NCBI GenBank assembly: GCA_027625915.1
Contig: JANTQA010000023.1
Span: forward strand, 14,446,001 to 14,510,000
Length of the DNA: 64,000 bases
From: Anaeramoeba flamelloides
Taxonomy: Eukaryota; Metamonada; Anaeramoebidae
Direction: 5' to 3'
Below the pieces are notes generated by a model, which saw nothing but the letters and a program-made list of their open reading frames with translations, was not told where the DNA came from and did no database searches. Each line of letters opens with the position of its first letter. The first letter of the stretch is position 1. Positions 49,075 to 60,660 of the stretch are shown one piece after another. A program made the translations under genes and the position numbers.

Positions 49075-52000
49075 ATGGAATGCTCTTTAGAAAGGTATTG
49101 TCTTTCAATTTTAAATTTGTCGAAAAATATTTCCAAAATTAAATTCCCCAATTCACTTCTTGTAAATCAACAATCTCATAGGGAAATGAAATCAAACAAC
49201 TTTGAGGTGGGCAAGAGACTTTTGTCATGTTCACAAGAAACTGGAAATGTTTCCCTTATTAATGATCAAAACAAAACGAAAACAAAAACAAAAACAAGAT
49301 CTGATTCACCTCCTTTGTTGAAGAAAAAAATGGACAACAATCCCAAAGGAAATGAAATAAAGCTTGAAGGTTCTCAACAAATAAAAAGAGGATCAAACAC
49401 TAAGACAAAAAAAACGACCTTGTTGGTTACACCTACAAAAACAAAAAAGAAAACAAAAACGAAAAAAAGATTCAAGTGTAAGTATTTTTGAGATTTTTTA
49501 TTTGTTGTAAAAGCCCACTCATTCAAATAACAACCAAAAATGGTTCTTTAATAACTCATAATAAATTTTTTACATGAAGCACTTTTGAATCCTAAAAAAT
49601 CAAAGGTCAAATAATAACAAAACATTCACAAGTTCAAAATAAATAGTACCCTTCTTCCACCTAATTGGTGGATCGAATGTTGCTATTTTAAAAAGCAACT
49701 GCCTTTAATAATCCAGTCAGTTTCAGAGTTTAAAGAAATACAATTAAAGGGAATATAAGAACCTAAATATCAAAAAATATTGAAAAAATATTTGCAAATT
49801 TATACATTGATCAAAAAATGATTATCCAAAGATCATAAAACCTGTGTTTCAAAATAAAAACAGATGTTTTTTTTTCTTCTTGTTTCGACGTAAAATCCAT
49901 TTCACTTCCCAGACAAACGTCCTATTTTAAATCGATTTTGAAGGTGAACTCAATGATATTTTGAGTAAATATTATATTATGAATGGAATTTGTTCATAAT
50001 TTTTCCTTAATTTTCTCATATTTTATAAAATAAATTTTTGTTTTTTTGAAGTGATAAAAATTTATAAAAAAAATTATTAAGGGACTAGTCTTCTACGACA
50101 ACAAGGCAAAATTTTAAAATATGTTATTGGTGGTATTCTCTACTTACAAATTTTGTAGATCCCAAGTGTCAAAAAATTCTGATCAACTAAGAAAGCCATA
50201 AAAGAAAATAAGTTTAGTGAGATCAATTTTTTTTTTCCATTTTTTCCGAAAAAGAAAACTATTAAATTCATTTTATTTCTCACAATTTAACAATTTTTTA
50301 CCCCGTTTATGGTCATTTTGATCATTATTATACTATAACATTTCTTTGTTACCAGTAATATTAATATAAAGATTTTTGTTCTTCTTTGAGATAAAACTTT
50401 TAGTTAACCAAAAAAATTGATATATTTAACGGATTAAAAAATGATTGTATTTTTTTAAGAATAGTAGTTATAATAATCAAAGTTTTGTAGACATTTAAAA
50501 TTTTTACTTAGAAATTTTGTTTTTGTTTTAAGATGAAATTAGATTTTTCAAAATAAAATTTTCTTGAAGATATTTGGGAATTAGTTAATTTTATCCTCAA
50601 AATTCAAAATCATTTTTTTTTCTGCCAAAAATGATTTGAATTGTTATAAGGATTCTTGTGAATAAGACCAAACAATTTGTTAAAAAAATTTTTCAAAATT
50701 AAAAATTTTTTTGCAATTTTTTTTCATTTTTTGAAAATCAGAAAACAACTTTTTCAAAACCTTAAAGAAAAAATTTTTTTTGCATAATAGATCTCAATTT
50801 AATTGATAAACTGTAGTTAAACTTCTATCAAATATTCATTTATTGAAGCACCTAAACCACGAATAGTTTTAATGGCTAAGATTTGAATTGAAATATTAAT
50901 CAAAGAAAAAGTAACCAAATAAAAAATTTGCTTTCGAAATCAATACTTTCCAACATAAAACAAAAAATATGTTTTCCCATTTTCATGAATTAACGTAATT
51001 CTTAAACAAAATAATAGGTTTCTTTTTTTCGTTTTATATTGGAAAGATGCAAATTTTGAATTTCAAAAAAGAGACTCAAATCAATAAATTGTTTTAATGG
51101 GGTTTACTCATCCATTTCATAAGTCAAAACACAAATTACAAAAAAAAAATTTTCAAGATCTCGACAAGATTTCTTTTTATTTTCAAAAATGACTACCCCC
51201 TTAACTTTATTTTTTGATATAAATTTTCCCAATTTAATCCTTGATATTTAGAATTTCCTTTTTTAAAGAATAGAACTTTAAGAAACCAATACCATATTTA
51301 CATAGGGTTTATTGTCAGTTTCTTTGATCATTTAATGTATGAGTTTCCTCTGGAAAAATAGAAACATGATTTTCAATTTTGAAACACGGTTAAGGGATTA
51401 GTAAACATAAAAAAAAAAATCAATGATTAAATTTTTATGGCAGTATCAAAAAAAAATTACCGCATCTTGAAATTGAAAACACAAGTAAAAATCTGATTAC
51501 TACAAAACCAAACATACTTTAAATGTTATTTCCCAAAATGAATTATTGTTTGTAAAAATTTTTGATCCATTTTTCACATTTTGAAAAAATTCAAAATCCA
51601 AAATATTTTTGTTATTATTTATTAAAAAAAAATATTTTTTCATAAAAGAAAAAAGAAATCATGTGTCTTCGAAGGAGTTATAATAAAAATACACTTTAAA
51701 AACAAAACTACCAGGTTTTAAAAAAACTCAATATAAAAAATATACTTAATTTCAAAAAAATTAGAATAATTCTTATAAACATTGAAAAAAAAAAGATATT
51801 TTATTGATTCAAAGATCAGTTCGAATTAATTTTTTCTATTTTTTGAACAAAAAAATTTGTTAAAAAAACCAAAACAACCAAATAAAAAATTCTCCCTAAA
51901 ATACTTTTTTAAAACCTGGAAAATTCAACTCAAACTGAACTAATCACTACCTTTTAATTTGTTTATTTATAATCATAATTAAGAACCAAATATTAATTTT

Positions 52001-53768
52001 CTCAGCGAGTTAGTAATATCCTAAGGTTTAAAATTCTCAAAAAAGTTTATTATACTTTCTTAATTTTTTAAAATATTTTTAAGCAAATAAAACGAATTCA
52101 AATTAATAATTTAAATAAATAAATAAAAAAAAAAAAATAGATATTATCAAATAACTGATTTTAATAATAACAGTTCGTTGTTTATACTCTTAATATTTGA
52201 AAAGGGATATTATTTAATCTTTTAAATTTCAAGAAATTTAATAAATATTTGTAAATAAATACTTGTTTTTTTATGATCTTCAAGAATTCAATATTTGATT
52301 TATTTTTCTTGTATTTTTAAAATAAGACTAATACCCCAATGTTTTTTGTTCATAAAAACTCTCAGAAATTACTAATAGTGAGATTTCTTTAAAATAAAAA
52401 AGGTTTGACAAATTTTTCTTTTTCTTTTTTTGGATCTAAAAATCCAACAAAAAAGGATCTGGATTTTTACCGAAACATAACCGGAGAAAAAATGAAGTCC
52501 TTTTAAAAATGATAACTCATTTCTCTAAAGTTGATAAATGAAGTTTACTTCACGGGTTTAATTGTATCTTTGTGTAAATAAGTGCCCTATTGCCTTTGGG
52601 GAAAAAAAATAAATAAGAATTCCTAGTCGCTGAAACAAGTGTGTGAGTTATTTTGACAAGATTAGCTTTTAACATGGTTTTTCTTGAAAAAAAAAAAAAA
52701 ACTTAACAAAAGAGAGTATATTCCAAATACGAGTGCTTTTTTTGACTCTGGGTTAAAAGAAGTTTTAGAAAATGAAATTTCCATTTACTACCATTTGAAT
52801 TTTTCAACGAGAAGCTTTCAATACCTTTCTTCTTCTTTATTTTTTTACATAATACAGCTTTTCCAAAGTGATATTGAATTTTTTTTTCGATATTAAATTC
52901 TGATGTGATATAGGATTTTTATAAAGTTCAAAATGAGAATAAGTAATTTGTTATTGAAAAAAAATCATAAAATGAGCTTTTCTGAAAAATGATTTTCTTG
53001 TAAAAGATCAAAAAAAGTTTTCATTTTTTTTACGAGTAAATTATAAGTAGTTTCTCAATGAGTTTTCAATGTTAAAAGTATTTTTGGGTTCCAAAATTTT
53101 ATTTTTTCAATATCAAAAAAAATTCTTGAATATTGAACTGGTTTCAGAAATTTTTTTTTCAATATCTGCTTTTTTATTCCCATATTCAACTTTTTAAAAA
53201 TCTATATCATACCAAAATTTGATATCAAAAAAATTCAATATAGCATTGAAAAGACAATAATTTCAAGAAAAGAAATAAAGATAGATGATCCTTTTTTTCC
53301 TTTGAGTAAGTCCTTTATTGAATAATCATACATAACAATATATTATATGAATATCTTACCTCAAGCTAAAGATATTCTGTTGGTATATAACTTGGAATAT
53401 AAATTTTGTGAATTAATAAATTTAAAAGTCTCTTGTTCAGAATAATTATTTATTTGTAATAAAAAATTATTTATTATTTTTTATTTATTTTATCAGTTTT
53501 CAAAATAAAAAGGAAAAAAACAAGCAAAAAAAAAATCATACGACTTTATAAGCAGTATAAAGACAAAAAGTCAGGTGACATAGAAGCTAAAGGAATTAAG
53601 CTATTTTTTAATGATTTGGAAATTGATATTTTAGATGTTGGTGCATTAATAATTTCTTGGAAATTAAATGCACAATTAATGGGAATGTACACAGAAAAAG
53701 AATTTGTTGATGGGTGGATGAATCTTGGGTAAGGATTTTACATTAATTTCTTCTTTCTTGTATTTCTT

Positions 53769-53821
<53 letters not shown>

Positions 53822-54421
53822 TGTGTGCATCATGTGATTTTTAAAACAGTGATCATGAACAGTTTTAAAAAGTGTTCAATATAATATCATGTTTCTTTTT
53901 TCATATTTTTTATGTGCTTTTTTAAAAAACTTTTTCTTCTTCTTCAGCATTTTTCAAATTACTTTAGATGTTTATAATTTCAATTTTTTATTGTAATATC
54001 CTAATCTTAATCTAATTTTCATAAAAATTGCTTTTATATTATTTTTAGATGTGATTCTCTTGACAAAATGAAAAAGAAATATTTTGAAATTAGAGAAGAA
54101 ATTGAGCATGATCAACAAATATTTAAACAATTTTATTATTGGGTTTTTGAATTTGGTAAAGAGGAAACCGAAAAAAGGGTAATGACAATTGGAACGGCAA
54201 CTATTCTTTGGGAAATTCTCATAAAGGATAAATTTACATTATTTCAAAATTGGATTGAATTTTTGGACTCTGACGAAAACAAATCAACAGTGATCACCAG
54301 AGATACTTGGAAAGTGTTTATAGATTTCATTCACGAAATAAACAATAGGTGGGAAAATTATGATCTTACTTCTTCTTGGCCTTTATTGTTTGACCAATTT
54401 TATTTTTTTATGAAAAAATAG
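49075..54421 (+). CDS. DCN1-like (cullin neddylation) protein; first exon assignment tentative
   Basis: Certain exons are 53497-53728 and 54049-54421, joined in phase (CTT GG | A TGT) by a 320 bp intron with a GTAAGG donor. They encode a PONY (DCUN1) domain: IIRLYKQYKDKKSGDIEAKG, FFNDLEIDILDVGALIISWK, MGMYTEKEFVDGWMNLGCDS, and a C-terminal part with VFIDFIHEINNRWENYDLTS followed by WPLLFDQFYFFMKK. DCN1 proteins bind cullins and Ubc12 and act as co-E3 for NEDD8 attachment. The domain exon begins at an acceptor (ATCAG) in phase 1 without a start codon. A Lys/Thr-rich open exon at 49075-49477 ends in a GTAAGT donor in the matching phase and has no other partner. Joining them gives 335 aa with a basic N-terminal extension and implies a 4.0 kb intron. 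A short alternative first exon near 53347 would need an atypical GTG donor. Domain call firm; first exon moderate. Confidence 0.8.
49876..51400 (+). repeat. R5 copy 4, apparently split by about 1.2 kb
   Basis: The 5' blocks of R5 (TTCTTGTTTCGACGTAAAA, ATCGATTTTGAAGGTGAAC, ATATTTTGAGTAAATATT) end near 50040. The 3' blocks (AACTTTAAGAAACCAATACC, TTGTCAGTTTCTTTGATCA, TTGAAACACGG) start near 51210. In the copy at 8021-8480 the two sets are about 150 bp apart, so the intervening DNA may be an insertion. Confidence 0.4.
51480..51790 (+). repeat. Dispersed repeat R6, copy 3
   Basis: Shares TTTTGATCCATTTTTCACAT, AAATTCAAAATCCAAAATAT, AAAAAAGAAATCATGTG and ATACTTAATTTCAAAAAAAT with R6 copies 1 and 2. 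It follows an R5 segment directly. Confidence 0.5.
53770..53822. repeat. (TA)n(TG)n microsatellite in the DCN1-like intron
   Basis: About 10 TA units followed by about 14 TG units, in the 320 bp intron between the two PONY-domain exons. Confidence 0.9.
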
Positions 54422-55738
54422 ATTATATCTATTTTTTTACTGGATTCTTGGATTATTAATTGTTTATACTATTTAAATTTTAATTAATTTGTTTGTCTAT
54501 AGAACTATATATTTATATTTATACTTGTAATATTTCTGCATTTACAGTACTGTAACACTGAAGTAATCAAAGATATATTTTTATCTTTTCACAAAATTAA
54601 TGTTATTAATGAAAAAACTATTAAAAATAATAATATCCTTATTCTTATTATGGGTTTTGTTGTGTAAAAAACTTTTTACATAAAAAAAAATTATTTTTAA
54701 TATTGTTTTTTGTTTTTTTTTTTCGAATGTATTTTATTTTTTTAAATTGTTTCTTTACTTTTTGATTTGTTCCTTTTTTATCAAATAATGATTATTTTTG
54801 ATTAATTAAACGAGTATATACATTGAATTCAACTCTCTGATTATTGATAAAAATACAATTGACTTCTATTTTTGAAAAAACGTGTCTTCTTTTATATTAA
54901 AATAATTGGAATTATTAAACTTCTGTTTAAAGATTATTTTATCTTCTTTCCAAGGCTAATATGGTATTTTATATAACAAATCTGAGATTTTCTTATAATC
55001 AAATTCAACTTACTCAGAAAATTTATTGCTCATATAAATTAACGAATACAATTACATGATATTATAACGGTTGTAATTAATCAAGATGTTGAATTATGTT
55101 GATCAGAATTGTTATTTTGAAAATTTGGTTTGTCTTTTGTTCTTTTCAAATTTATTTATTTTATACGGAAAAATAAAAATTCTATCATCCTATTGTAAAA
55201 TATCAAACTGAATTAAATTAAGTAATTAATTATAATCATTTACATTTTTAAGGGGTAAGCTACGAAAGATATTAAAGGTACAAAGAAAAATCAAATTAAG
55301 CTCAAACTTTGAATTCCTGAAAAATAAATTAAGTGAAAAAAGTCCTAAAATGTTCATGAAATTTGAGATAATTTTGTGCCTGGAATTTCTTTCAAAGTTC
55401 GTCTCTTAAAATTGGAAGTGAACATAATTAATCTATTTTTATGGACTTTAATCAATATTTTCACTAATTTTTTTCACAAATCATACCGAACTTTCTTTTT
55501 TATTTTTCTTTTCAAATTAATTTCTCAAAAAAAAAATAGAATTACTTCAAAGAGATAACTAAAATTTTAGATATTGACTTTTTTGGCTAGTTACAGTCCT
55601 GTGTCATTTTAAGGTACATGAAAAATCAAGAAATAAAACACAAAAAAATCCCATTAAGGCACAAAATCAAAGTGGTCAAAATAAGGCACAATTTTTCTAT
55701 ATAATTTTCCAAGATTACACATAATGTAATATTCTATA

Positions 55739-56444
55739 TAAACTATTTTTCAGTCAAAGGGGCCCAGTTGTAATGGTATAATACACGTGTTTAAAGGGTT
55801 TGCATAGATATTAGAAGAAAAATTTTATTTTGGAAATTTTCAAAATTGAAATCATTTTTTCACATTTCTACACATTTTTGTTTTTTTTTTTCGATTTTTT
55901 TTTTAAAACCTCATTCATTTTACAAAAAAATTTTTTATTGCAAGATCAATAGTCACTTGGTAAAAACGTGTTATTCTAAGGTCATTGAAACCATGTAAAG
56001 ATTGTTGAGAAATCTATTGATTTCTATTGCAATTCAATTCGATCTTTGATCTTGATATTTGTTTAATAAATGTGAAAAATTTTCACTTCATTTTCATTTC
56101 CTTTTTCAAATAGAGACCACAAATACCAACAAACTTTGTTTGGGGGCTTGATTTCTAAAAGAAAAGTATGGAAAATGAAGTGAAAAATGTTTCATATTTA
56201 TTATTCAAATACCAGTAGAAGTTCAATACGATCAGTGTTGTTTTTCTCAATATGACCCTAAGAATTTGAGTTTTTCAATTTTTAAGAAAAGCTATTGATT
56301 AATTAGTTTTCTTTCAGACATGTATCAACATTTCTTTGAGGTGTATTATTCTGTTTATTTCTTATTTGTTCTTCAAAGGTCAATTATATAAAATAATTGA
56401 TATTTGAAAAAAAATTGGGTCCCCTTTGACAGAAACAGAGTTTA
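55739..56444 (+). mobile_element. 706 bp composite TIR element, copy 2, inserted in the outer element
   Basis: Nearly identical to 39799-40493. Ends read inward are TAAACTATTTTTCAGTCAAA and TAAACTCTGTTTCTGTCAAA, both continuing into GGGG and CCCA. TA flanks both sides (55737-55738 and 56445-56446), consistent with insertion into a TA of the outer element. Confidence 0.88.
56051..56215. mobile_element. GGTATTTG-family MITE nested in the composite element, copy 3
   Basis: Same position and sequence as the inner element of copy 1 (40101-40265). It was therefore already present before the composite element spread, and moved with it. Confidence 0.65.
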
Positions 56445-58249
56445 TATTGAAGAAAACACTCAAACTAACTCTGTAACTACTCTGTGAAATTAGATCTTGA
56501 AATTGGGAAAGTGCCTTAAATCAAAAATTTGTGCGCTAAAGTGAACAAAATTTTGTACATTATATGTTGATTTTCCCCGTAACTTAAAATGGCACAGGAC
56601 TGTACTGATTTGCCAATAAAATTTATTTATATACTTATCATAGGTATGAGGTTTTTTTGGGTTTAATAAACCGATTTTGAACATGTGAGCGACGAGTAAA
56701 TTCCAATTGTCTGATATATGTATGTAATCAAAACACTAAATAAATAGGTGAGCTGAACTAATTTGGAATTGGTAAATGAGTTAAATTTTGACCACTTCTT
56801 CCTCCAATTATTAATTTTTTCAAAAAAAATAATTCTTTTACTTGGTGTTTAAAAAGTTTATAATTTTCAAGAGTTTTATACGGAAAACCGAGTTTATTTT
56901 GTTCTGGTGTTATCAAAATCGATAATCAAACTATTTTCATGGTTTTAAATACAAAATATCTCACTTAAATGGAAATTGTTAATACCCATTGTTTTTCAAA
57001 GTTTTTAAGGTAATTCCCCCCCTAGCTGTATATATTTTGTTTTTTTGTTTTTTGCTGTTTTTAAGTTTTTTCTTTTAAATTTTTTCACACCCAAGAGGCA
57101 AAAAGTATAATTTAAATAGAATTCAAGTACTCTTTCAAAAAATAAAAAACGAAAACACCATTGAAACGAAAAAAACATTTAAAAAAAATCAAAAAAACAT
57201 GATTTTAGAAGTTATTTGTGATTTTAAAACAAAAAATTGTAACACCTGTTATATAAATGAATGTGTGTGTTAAATTAATATACAGACTCATAAAAGACTA
57301 CAGTTAATTATTATAAAGTTCAAATTAAAATTATACAATTAAAATTACTAACAAAGGGAAAATAGAATAATTTATATTTTGGTAAAAGGGCATTTAGAGT
57401 GTAATTTACACTTCTTCCAGTAATATAAAAATGGAATAATTTAATTACTTATTCCATTACTGGAAAAATTAATAAAAATTTCTTAAAAAAAAAAAAAAAG
57501 GCGGGGTAGTCTTGAATGTTTCTAAAGAAGGAAAGAAATTTACCAATCATCAAAAAACAATTCCGTCTTTATTAAAAAATGATTTTAGTTGATTTGATTT
57601 TCAAATTAAAAGATATAATTATAAACTATGAAAATTTTTTGATTTAAAAAATAATTAAAAATTATAATGTTTCTGATAATTATAACCTAAATCTTAGGGA
57701 TCTTTCTAAAAAAAGTGTTTCATTGAAAAATATGTTCAAAGGCTATTGTATACGCACACAATACCATTATGTACATAATATTTTTTCAAGAAACAAACAT
57801 GATTTTATTTCAGAAAATAAATCATTTTTACTTGAAAAGAGCTTTCAATCAAGCAATCAGTCACCATAATAGAAGGTATCTTTTAAACAAAGAAATGGTA
57901 TTTTATAATTTATGTTTGGTCAATGAATTTTGTTCAACTACTAATGTTTATAAGTACAACAATCTTATTGTGATTTTTTTTCTAAAGTTGTAAAAAAAAT
58001 TTCAAAACTTTCAGTAATCTATCCACAAATTAAATGTCCTAAATTCAAGTGTGAAATCAAAAAACGTTTCATGAAAATAGATTTGAGTACTCTTTTCAAA
58101 CCATCAAGTGTCACTATGTTCCATAAATTTTTTTTATTTTTTCTTTTTGTTATTTTTTCTCTCTTTTTCTTATAATCCACTAAACTCAAAAAGAACCGAA
58201 AAACTTTTGTTGTACAAAAACTATTCTTATTTTGAACAATTAAATTGTA

Positions 58250-59392
58250 ATGATCCCTACCATCCAAGGAACGCAAAACCTTAAAGATCTTAACATCAAA
58301 GGAACATTTTGTTATTTCCCGTTATCTGGTGCCTTGGCACTTTTTGAAGAGAAAGAGCTTACGAACAGCTTGGTCGATGAAATCGTGTTGTCGTGTAATG
58401 AATACAATTATTCTGACCACTTGACCATTTCGTCAATGCTGCGCTCCTCAACAGCATTCAAATCAAAAATTGAATTAAAATCTGTGGATCGAAGAGTGGT
58501 CAATTTCAGGTTAATAGTCGAGTATCTTGAAAACGAGAACAAAAGCCATCCCATTTTGTCTTCAATCTTAACTTTAGGCGACGATTCTGTGACTGTGTTT
58601 TTTGAAAGATTTGGAGAAGCGTTTACCAAGTATGTAACCTTTAACCCGAACAATGTAATTTCTGAGCATAAGAAGGCTGCCTTTATTTTGCACGAATCAA
58701 GGAATTCGCTTATCAACTATCTTGAGAAATGTTTTTTAAAGACAACATCCGTTTCCTTAAGCCAACAAGATGAAAGATTAATCGAAGTTGCAATCTTGTT
58801 AAAAAAAGGTGACATTAGCACTAAAAATGCAGACAATGCCGATAACGCTGACGAAGACATTGGATCTGATTATTCAGATGAAGACTCAAACGAAGACGAA
58901 GGCGAGGGTGAGGACGAGGATGAAGAAAAAAAAGGAAAAGAAAACAAGAAGAAACAGGAAAATAAAAAGACCAAAGAAATTTTAAGCAACGAAGATCAAG
59001 AGAAAAAAAATTCCTTACAAATTGTCCTTAAAGATCTCTATAAAAAAGAAGATCAAATACAACAAGTAAACAAACAGCTTCAGAAACAATTTGACAAGGA
59101 AAATGTTCAAGTCTCAAATGAAGGCAATTATGAAATAATCCAAAGAATAAACGATTTACTAGAAGAAAACTTAAATTTAAAAATCAAAGCCGGCCTTGGA
59201 AAGGCCGAGGGTATTAGAGGCAATGGAAGGTGCCCCAGCTGTTCAAAAAATGCTGAAAACGAATCAGCCTCCCTTGTAATTTGCGAGAAATGCAACACTT
59301 CTTTTTGTAGAATGTGCGAAAAGAAAATAAAGAAAGAAGATATTTGGAATCACTACTATTCTGAAGGAACAAATTGCAGGATGTTTAATTAA
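58250..59392 (+). CDS. Intronless 380 aa protein with C-terminal RING/IBR-like zinc module
   Basis: One uninterrupted frame from ATG 58250 to TAA 59390-59392. Residues 1-165 look like a compact alpha/beta domain (FCYFPLSGALALFEEKEL, YSDHLTISSMLRSS, FRLIVEYLENENKSHPILSS) that I cannot assign. Residues about 190-245 are acidic then Lys-rich low complexity. A helical, coiled-coil-prone segment spans about 250-315. The end holds a metal-binding pattern: C328-x2-C331, C345-x2-C348, C353-x2-C356, H368, C376. The CEKCNTSFCRMC core followed by His and Cys resembles the IBR or second RING of RBR ubiquitin ligases, but only one module is present and the canonical catalytic-Cys context of Rcat is absent. 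It may bind zinc and act in ubiquitin-related recruitment; that is inference. Codons are visibly less AT-rich and more varied than in neighbouring genes, and the gene has no intron, which could mean high expression, retrotransposition or transfer. Confidence 0.8.
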   Translation: MIPTIQGTQNLKDLNIKGTFCYFPLSGALALFEEKELTNSLVDEIVLSCNEYNYSDHLTISSMLRSSTAFKSKIELKSVDRRVVNFRLIVEYLENENKSHPILSSILTLGDDSVTVFFERFGEAFTKYVTFNPNNVISEHKKAAFILHESRNSLINYLEKCFLKTTSVSLSQQDERLIEVAILLKKGDISTKNADNADNADEDIGSDYSDEDSNEDEGEGEDEDEEKKGKENKKKQENKKTKEILSNEDQEKKNSLQIVLKDLYKKEDQIQQVNKQLQKQFDKENVQVSNEGNYEIIQRINDLLEENLNLKIKAGLGKAEGIRGNGRCPSCSKNAENESASLVICEKCNTSFCRMCEKKIKKEDIWNHYYSEGTNCRMFN

Positions 59393-60389
59393 AATCACAA
59401 ACAAGAAGACTTGTTGAATTAAAAATGCTATTAAATCATTTATTTGGCTTTTATTTTTGTTTTTCAGAATAATTATTTTTTTTTTTTTTCTGACTTTATT
59501 TTTCTTTTTAGATTTTTCTGGGCTGTGTTTCTGAGATTCTAAGCAAGTTGTAACTTTTATTTTATGACAATTTACAAAGAAAAGATTTGTAATTTGCCTT
59601 TTCAAGATGGAAAGGTCTTTATTAATGCTGAGAAGATACCTTAATTAAATTTTTTGAAAAATAAAAATCCTTATTAAATTAATTAATTAATGGATAAATA
59701 CTAAATTAGAACATACTAACTAATTGAAACGTGAAAAATTATTAAGAATTTACTATACCCACAATAAATAAATAACTTTAAATCAAAACAAAAAATTGTG
59801 TGTCAATAATTTTGCAGTGAGGATTTATTATTAAGGCTTAAATGTAAAAAAGCACTTAGTCTTTTAGAGAAGAGAGAATTTTGACTTGACTAAATTTGTT
59901 TCTTCTAATACAAAGAGTATCTATAATAGACACAGTCAAGGAAGAGTTTTAAACTTGATTTAGTTTTCTAAAATATCATAAAGAGTCTAAAAAAGAGAAT
60001 AAAAAAAATAAAAATATTGAGAACAATAGTATGAAAAAATAAAATGGAAAAAAAAAGTTTGAAAAAACTACAATTTCAATTATCATTTCATCATTGTTAA
60101 TTGAGTTTATTCATAATAGAATCAACATTCCAGTTCTTCAAAATCTTGAGGTTATTGTATTTATTGTTGTTAATATAACTACGATTTTTAAAAATATCTA
60201 GTCTAGAAAAAAAAGTCTATTTTGGGGTAAAAATTTTTAAATGGATGTGATAATGAATTTTCTCTAAATTCAACTTTAGGATATTTTTTTGAAGAGATAA
60301 TAACTAATAGTTTTGAAAACACCCCACTCATCTAAAAAAATCAAACACAGTAAAAAAAAAATAACTATTGATAAATATTGAGTGTGTCC

Positions 60390-60660
60390 TTCAAGTGCCG
60401 TGGACTGTCCTTAGAGTGCCTAGCTTTTCTTGAGATTTTCTGTTTTTAAAAGAAAATTCTCTTTGATTTTAGTCTATTCTTTTAGATTCTGTAAAATCTA
60501 ACAGCAGTGTTTTTTATTTTAAGAAATAAAAAGAAAATTTCAAAAATTTTCTTTTTTTTTCTATAATTAAAAAAGGACTAAAGGCAGTTTTCCAGAATTA
60601 AAAAGAATAAAGTAAAATCAAATAGATTTTACTTTGTTCTTTTAAATTCTGGAAAACCTA
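60390..60660 (+). repeat. Foldback repeat family P, with 71 bp hairpin
   Basis: Begins with AAGTGCCGTGGACTGTCC and AGAGTGCCTAG words shared with 42790-42830. A hairpin at 60587-60657 has 33-base arms (GTTTTCCAGAATTAAAAAGA and onward to AAAATC) with about two mismatches and a five-base loop. Confidence 0.65.

Larger units (their letters stand above)
49478..53496 (+). other. Probable 4.0 kb first intron of the DCN1-like gene
   Basis: It runs from the GTAAGT donor at 49478 to the TATCAG acceptor ending at 53496. Inside are R5 blocks at 49876-50040 and 51210-51400 and an R6 copy at about 51480-51790. An open frame at 52684-52896 has no supporting features. If the first exon is misassigned, this stretch is simply intergenic. 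Confidence 0.45.
55594..56602. mobile_element. Outer Tc1/mariner-like TIR element, interrupted by another element
   Basis: Ends read inward are CAGTCCTGTGTCATTTTAAG and CAGTCCTGTGCCATTTTAAG, flanked by TA (55592-55593 and 56603-56604). The element's own DNA is about 300 bp (55594-55738 plus 56445-56602) and contains AAGGCACAA words also found in the 193 bp element at 6187-6379. The remaining 706 bp are a later insertion. No coding sequence. Confidence 0.85.
54422..58249. other. Non-coding interval with nested elements
   Basis: About 3.8 kb between the DCN1-like gene and the zinc-module gene. The main content is the three-level nested element at 55594-56602. An open frame at 57769-57993 is hydrophobic/aromatic-rich without family features and is not called. 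The rest is AT-rich. Confidence 0.5.

Noticed and set aside
53347-53443. Alternative short first exon for the DCN1-like gene
   Set aside because: It would need a GTGAAT donor, while every other intron here starts GTA; kept only as a fallback if the distant exon is wrong.
57769-57993. A 74-codon open frame
   Set aside because: Aromatic and Asn-rich composition as expected from AT-rich filler, no domain and no partner exon for the next gene, which is complete by itself.
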